DNA from: Candidatus Njordarchaeota archaeon
GTDB taxonomy: Archaea > Thermoproteota > JANJXX01 > Panguiarchaeales > Panguiarchaeaceae
DNA: 18,613 nucleotides
Direction: 5' to 3'
NCBI GenBank assembly: GCA_029855985.1
Contig: JAGSHR010000200.1
Coordinates: 1-18,613, forward strand
How positions within the stretch are numbered: the stretch's first letter is position 1; the number at the start of each line of letters is the position of its first letter. The translations under genes and the position numbers were made by a program. Under the pieces are notes generated by a model. It saw only the letters and a program-made list of their open reading frames with translations. It did no database searches and had not been told where the DNA came from. Below, piece after piece: positions 14,979 to 18,613 of the stretch.

Positions 14979-15797
14979 CTAAATTTGTCTTTTGCTTAAA
15001 ATTTTCTTTAAATTCTTGATGATGATTAGCGTGTCTTTTAAAGTGTAAGCGATCGATGTTTTCCTCACTTTGTTACTCTCCGTTACGTGTGGATAAATGT
15101 ACTTATGTTCTTGTTTATTCGCGAGTAACACTTCCAAGTAAGCTGGAAGGGACATTGACAAGTAACCTAATGTTCCAAACTTCTTTAATCTCCTGAGGGA
15201 TGTCGCTGCGAGAGGTTTAGGGTACACGATACACTCGCCGAGTTTACAGATCCTAAGAGAGATATCTATGTCCTCGCCTGGCTCTATGTTTTCATTGAAA
15301 CCTTTTACCTTGAGAAGTGCGTCTCTTCTATAGGCTACACAAAGTGTGTGAAAGGCATATATCCCAAATTTCGCGAGCAGAACCATTGTGAGGTTAACGA
15401 ACTGTCCAACTATTTTATGTGTTGTTTTTCCCTCGTACCCCATCATTACGGGGCAAACGCCGACAACATTCTTGTTTTTTTCCATCAGTTCAACGATTTT
15501 TCTCAGACAATTGGGGAATAATATTGTATCAGCGTCTACAAAAAGGACAATATCGCCTGTTGCGACTCTTAAACCAGCGTTTCTTCCCCGGGCAATACCT
15601 CTCTCCTTCACTAGAACTATTTTGTCAGTGTATTGTTTTGCTATCTCGATCGTTCTATCTTTACTGTAACTGTCTGCTATGATTATTTCGACCTCTCCTT
15701 CATAGTCTTGTTTTTGAATGCTCTCTAATAGAAACCTGATATGTTTCTCTTCGTTGTACGTTGGAATAACAATCGATATTTTCGTCATTGTTAACAT
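14979..15797 (-). CDS. Family 2 glycosyltransferase (GT-A fold)
   Basis: A 272-residue transferase. It begins ISIVIPTYNEEKHI, the GT2 nucleotide-binding strand. ERGIARGRNAGLRVATGD follows, and the metal-binding D-x-D is DAD at 88-90 in FVDADT. GEDIDISLRICKLG later supplies the usual ED motif for the catalytic base region. A hydrophobic, possibly membrane-surface helix lies near 130-160 (VGQFVNLTMVLLAKFGIYA). GT2 enzymes of this size often build N-glycan or exopolysaccharide precursors on lipid carriers; neither donor nor acceptor can be read. ATG 15797 is used here; ATG 15788, three codons later, has GGGATG 6 nt upstream and is equally possible. It stands between korB and gyaR on the same strand, preceded by a T-rich terminator, so it likely has its own promoter (minus-strand ATAAATTTTT, 15837-15846). 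Confidence 0.9.
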   Translation of the reverse strand: MLTMTKISIVIPTYNEEKHIRFLLESIQKQDYEGEVEIIIADSYSKDRTIEIAKQYTDKIVLVKERGIARGRNAGLRVATGDIVLFVDADTILFPNCLRKIVELMEKNKNVVGVCPVMMGYEGKTTHKIVGQFVNLTMVLLAKFGIYAFHTLCVAYRRDALLKVKGFNENIEPGEDIDISLRICKLGECIVYPKPLAATSLRRLKKFGTLGYLSMSLPAYLEVLLANKQEHKYIYPHVTESNKVRKTSIAYTLKDTLIIIKNLKKILSKRQI

Positions 15798-15871
15798 CCC
15801 AGAAAAGTTAGTGTACAGTTGTCAAAAAATTGACTGAAAAATTTATGTTAGTATGATAAAGAAAAGTCTTT

Positions 15872-15878
15872 AAAAAAA
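15872..15878 (-). terminator. Oligo-T terminator after korB
   Basis: On the minus strand a T7 run begins 12 nt after the korB stop codon, and more T-rich sequence (CTTTTCTTT) follows. Archaeal transcription often ends at such T-runs without a hairpin. It separates the korAB unit from the GT2 gene. No test is possible by reading alone. Confidence 0.45.
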
Positions 15879-15889
15879 TATTTAAGGCT

Positions 15890-16765
15890 TTACTCAAATT
15901 CCCTAAATAACTCTTCGTATCTTTTCCTGTAGTTTTTAACTTCAAGGTCTAATTCTGGAATAGGTGTCTCGTAACCTGGTACAATGTGCTCTCTAAGAGT
16001 CTTTTCCTCCTTATTGATGTATATTAGCCCAGTTGGATACTCGTCTTCTTTTAATCTTGACAAGAAACTCATGACCTTCGGGTAATCTGTTGGATCATAG
16101 TCATCGAGTTTGTCTACTTTTATTATATGTTCTCTAAACCATTGATATGTTGCCACTCTATTGAAAGTTACACAGGGAGAAAGAACTTCTAGATACGAGA
16201 AACCCTTATGTTGAAGAGCCATTTTCGTCAATTCGACTAATTGAGCGATATCACCGGAGAAGCCTCTAGCCACAAATGTTGCGCCAGCCATCATTGCCAA
16301 CTTTATGGCATTAACGGGTCTCTCAACATTCCCCCTTGGTGTCGTTTTGGTTTTCATTCCCTTCAAGCTCGTGGGTGAAACTTGTCCAGTGGTTAATCCA
16401 TATATCATATTGTTTAACACAACATAGGTTATGTCTGGGTTTCTCCTAGCTGCGTGTATGAAGTGACTCATTCCCAATGCGAATGCGTCTCCGTCACCAC
16501 TAACCGCGATTACGTTTAGTTTTGGGTTAACCAATTTAGCTGCCAGCGCCGCAGGGATTGGTCTCCCATGAAGTGTGTGGAAACCATAAACTTTTACGTA
16601 GTAGCTTATTCGCCCGCTACATCCTATACCAGATACTAAAAGTATGCTTGTGGGATCCCAGTTTAACTCAGCGATAGCTTTTTTTAACGCGGTTAGGAAA
16701 CCGTAGTGCCCGCACCCCGGGCACCATTGGGGTGTTTTTAGGGATAAATCTTTCTCGGATACCAT
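15890..16765 (-). CDS. korB: 2-oxoacid:ferredoxin oxidoreductase, beta subunit
   Basis: A 291-residue subunit that holds thiamine diphosphate and a [4Fe-4S] cluster. WCPGCGH supplies C15 and C18, IGCSGR gives C49, and SPCVTFN gives C198, the same spacing as the four cluster cysteines of archaeal two-subunit enzymes. GDGDAFALG (90-98) through VVLNNMIYGLTTGQ (115-128) is the Mg/ThDP-binding motif. With the alpha subunit it oxidatively decarboxylates 2-oxoacids (2-oxoglutarate, pyruvate or others) with CoA and passes electrons to ferredoxin. Its ATG touches the korA stop (TAAATG), and AGGAGG lies 9 nt upstream inside the end of korA, so the pair is translationally coupled. No separate ferredoxin-like delta subunit is present. 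The substrate (kor or other) is not fixed by sequence reading. Confidence 0.94.
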   Translation of the reverse strand: MVSEKDLSLKTPQWCPGCGHYGFLTALKKAIAELNWDPTSILLVSGIGCSGRISYYVKVYGFHTLHGRPIPAALAAKLVNPKLNVIAVSGDGDAFALGMSHFIHAARRNPDITYVVLNNMIYGLTTGQVSPTSLKGMKTKTTPRGNVERPVNAIKLAMMAGATFVARGFSGDIAQLVELTKMALQHKGFSYLEVLSPCVTFNRVATYQWFREHIIKVDKLDDYDPTDYPKVMSFLSRLKEDEYPTGLIYINKEEKTLREHIVPGYETPIPELDLEVKNYRKRYEELFREFE

Positions 16766-18526
16766 TTATAACGCCTCCTTTATCTTAGAGTAGATCTCCC
16801 TCGGTCTAAACATTCTACCATCATACTTTCTAATACTAATGTATTTGTCCAATGGCCCTGTTACGAATCTTAGGAGTGTTAATAGTTGCCCCGTAGCGTT
16901 CATTTCGATCACGAAAACTTTTTCAACACTGTCTACGAATTCTCTAATCTCTTTTTCTGGTAACGGCCACACCATCCTAAGTCTTAACATTTTCACTTTT
17001 ATTCCATCGTTCTTTAACTCTTCCATTGCCTCTCCTGTTGCACAAGCCACGGATCCAAATGTTATAATACCGATCTTGGCATCTTTGTCTCCGGATATAA
17101 CTGGCCCATATCGCTCTAATAATTCTGGCATCAATGTTTTAAGTTTACGTAATCGTTTATCCATCATTTTAACTCTCATTTCCTCGTCTTCAGTTGGGAA
17201 ACCGTATTCATCGTGCTCCAAACCAGTTGTTATGAAGAGTTTTCCTCCCTCCATGGGTATGGTTCTTGGTGATAATCCCGATTCAGTGATCTTGTATCTT
17301 AAGTAGGTGTCGGGGTACATCTTATGTAATTCTTCACCGACTATGAGATCTCCTCTATCAATGTTAATCTTGTCTAGATCAAACACTTTTGCAGTCTGGT
17401 ATCCGTGGCTAATAAACTCATCCACGAAAAGTATAACAGGACACTGGCATTTCTCCGCTATGTTAAAGGCTTCTGCCGCCATGTAGAATGCTTCTTCATT
17501 TGTTGAAGGAGCAATGACCACCTTAGGGAACTCTCCGTGTCCTTGGTAAATCGCAAAGAGCAAATCTGATTGTTCTGTTTTAGTGGGCATTCCCGTACTG
17601 GGTCCCGCCCTATTACTGTTAACAATGACTACTGGGACCTCAGCCATCCCAGCGAGACTTACTCCTTCAGTCATTAAGCTGAAGCCTGGGCCCGATGTTG
17701 CGGTCATAGCTCTTGCACCGGCTAGGGCAGCCCCTATTGCTGCGTTTATTGCTGCGATTTCATCTTCCACTTGGATCGCGACGCCCCCAAATTCTGGCAG
17801 GTACCTTATTAGTCTCTCTAGGATTTGAGTTGCTGGCGTTATAGGGTAGCCTGATATGAATCTACATCCTCCCGCTAGGGCCCCTAGGGCTATAGCATCG
17901 TTACCAGTGAGCAATATGTATTTTTCTTTGGTTTCGTGTTTTCTTAGTTTGAAAGCTTCTTTTCTTTTGATGTTTTCTTTGAAGTATTTTATTCCGATAT
18001 CTAACGCTTTTAGGTTGTTTTCCACTATTTTTTCTCCTTTAGCACCATACATTCTCGCTATTACCTGTTTTACTATTGAAACATCGAGACCCAGCATTTC
18101 TGTTATCACGCCGAGGATGATTGTGTTTTTGTACAAATCAGATTTTAACTCTGTTCTTGCCAGTTTTGTGGCGGGCACTCTGTATACATGAACGTTTTTT
18201 CCTTGCAGCTCGTCTTCGCTGAATCTTATTGCGCCTTCATCAATTATTATAACACTTCCATCTGCCATTTCTTTGATTGATTTTCTAACTGTTTCGTTGT
18301 CCATCGCAATGAGTAGATCTATATAATCGGATCGTGAGAAACAGGGTTTTACTGATGCTCTAACTGTTTCGTTTGTGTGTCCACCCCTGATTCTAGATGG
18401 AATGTCTCTGTATGTTTGTATTTTGTATCCGTGTTCTTTTAGAATCCTCGCTAGGATATTTGTGGTTGCAGAGATTCCAGCCCCAGCTACTCCCCCAATC
18501 CTAATAGTTATGTCGTTTTCATTCAT
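16766..18526 (-). CDS. korA: 2-oxoacid:ferredoxin oxidoreductase, fused gamma-alpha subunit
   Basis: A 586-residue subunit. Residues about 1-190 are the gamma domain, beginning with the glycine-rich IGGVAGAGISATT and followed by IPSRIRGGHTNETVR. The rest is the alpha (pyrimidine-binding) part. YPITP at 227-231 is the hallmark motif of archaeal two-subunit enzymes, important for catalysis and substrate recognition. VEDEIAAINAAIGAALAG and ATSGPGFSLM follow it, as usual. The C-terminal transketolase-like part ends with a FVIEMNATGQLL strand. It works with KorB, which starts on the next base. The ATG at 18526 is supported by the first Rossmann strand; GAGG lies about 9 nt upstream. A TATA-like box 27 nt upstream would instead give a leaderless message. 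It needs ThDP, which gives a loose functional link to the ThiR-like regulator. Confidence 0.94.
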   Translation of the reverse strand: MNENDITIRIGGVAGAGISATTNILARILKEHGYKIQTYRDIPSRIRGGHTNETVRASVKPCFSRSDYIDLLIAMDNETVRKSIKEMADGSVIIIDEGAIRFSEDELQGKNVHVYRVPATKLARTELKSDLYKNTIILGVITEMLGLDVSIVKQVIARMYGAKGEKIVENNLKALDIGIKYFKENIKRKEAFKLRKHETKEKYILLTGNDAIALGALAGGCRFISGYPITPATQILERLIRYLPEFGGVAIQVEDEIAAINAAIGAALAGARAMTATSGPGFSLMTEGVSLAGMAEVPVVIVNSNRAGPSTGMPTKTEQSDLLFAIYQGHGEFPKVVIAPSTNEEAFYMAAEAFNIAEKCQCPVILFVDEFISHGYQTAKVFDLDKINIDRGDLIVGEELHKMYPDTYLRYKITESGLSPRTIPMEGGKLFITTGLEHDEYGFPTEDEEMRVKMMDKRLRKLKTLMPELLERYGPVISGDKDAKIGIITFGSVACATGEAMEELKNDGIKVKMLRLRMVWPLPEKEIREFVDSVEKVFVIEMNATGQLLTLLRFVTGPLDKYISIRKYDGRMFRPREIYSKIKEAL

Positions 18527-18548
18527 TGTAGTGAGCCTCTTAAATAGA

Positions 18549-18567
18549 CTTTTTAAACTGTATTTAA
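18549..18567 (-). promoter_or_regulatory. Candidate promoter for korAB
   Basis: Two overlapping A/T boxes are seen on the minus strand: TTTAAAAAG (18557-18549) and TTAAATACA (18567-18559). They predict transcription start near 18527 (leaderless) or near 18537 (an 11-nt leader with GAGG). The region beyond, to 18613, is A/T-rich with no further feature seen. Confidence 0.35.
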
Positions 18568-18613
18568 CTTTATTTTAAAAAAATTAAGAATTTATCACCG
18601 TAAAATATATACA

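Noticed and set aside
15817..15837. Dyad GTCAA-AAAA-TTGAC and overlapping CAGT/ACTG near the GT2 promoter
   Set aside because: The arms are short and mutually exclusive in A/T-rich DNA, with no second copy seen elsewhere in the window.
1..18613. CRISPR array, insertion sequence, tRNA or rRNA gene, defence island
   Set aside because: No regularly spaced repeats, transposase motifs, tRNA-like cloverleaf or rRNA sequence were recognised on reading, and nearly all of the DNA is filled by housekeeping-type genes.

Overview
This AT-rich window is almost certainly archaeal. Most genes whose start can be read have a purine-rich Shine-Dalgarno (SD) sequence of the GGTGA/GAGGTG type and a TATA-like A/T box further upstream, and several starts are TTG or GTG. 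The gene content fits this: a 2-oxoacid:ferredoxin oxidoreductase, a NikR-type regulator, a ThiN-domain thiamine regulator (ThiR type), a Sir2 deacetylase, a Pyrococcus-like glyoxylate reductase and an MJ1255-type glycosyltransferase. The left edge cuts a Ras/Rab-like small GTPase, and a small protein at about 7.0-7.45 kb looks like a longin/roadblock-type domain. Together these suggest an Asgard (Promethearchaeota) or related archaeon, possibly thermophilic. This is inference: Ras-like GTPases also occur sparsely in other archaea.

Layout. 1-353 (-) is the truncated small GTPase. 445-1488 (-) is a GT28/MurG-like glycosyltransferase. It diverges from 1625-2362 (+), a Sir2 deacetylase whose stop codon sits in a perfect 10-bp hairpin. 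2402-3298 (+) is a MacB/LolD-like ABC ATPase with a coiled-coil/SHOCT-like tail. It meets its probable partner, a 944-residue FtsX/MacB-type permease (3304-6138, -), tail to tail. 6327-6992 (+) is a metallophosphoesterase whose end overlaps the longin-like small protein (6987-7451, -). 7586-10653 (+) looks like one transcription unit: a ThiR-like regulator, a TatD-family metal hydrolase and glycerate 2-kinase. The kinase gene is split by a one-base insertion at 9499-9501. Its end overlaps an M20 peptidase/deacylase (10645-11823, -). 11978-13912 (+) holds a NikR-like regulator followed by an HD-domain phosphohydrolase. 13915-14919 (-) is glyoxylate/hydroxypyruvate reductase, 14979-15797 (-) a GT2 glycosyltransferase, and 15890-18526 (-) the korA-korB pair of a 2-oxoacid:ferredoxin oxidoreductase.

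How the genes fit together. Glyoxylate/hydroxypyruvate reductase and glycerate 2-kinase could together turn hydroxypyruvate into D-glycerate and then 2-phosphoglycerate. KorAB needs thiamine diphosphate, and the ThiR-like protein senses thiamine status in other archaea, but no thiamine biosynthesis gene lies in the window. The other genes look like ordinary housekeeping and envelope functions.

The region is very compact. Four convergent gene pairs have stop codons that overlap or lie within about 5 bp, and two of these junctions carry small dyad symmetries. No tRNA, rRNA, CRISPR array or insertion sequence was recognised. No gene-free stretch exceeds 300 bp; the longest is 6139-6326, which holds the back-to-back promoters of the permease and the phosphoesterase. 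I found no clear multi-gene novel system. The items most worth a second look are the frameshifted glycerate kinase, the His-for-Gln small GTPase, the longin-like protein, the Sir2-end hairpin and the four-codon ORF in front of the ABC gene.
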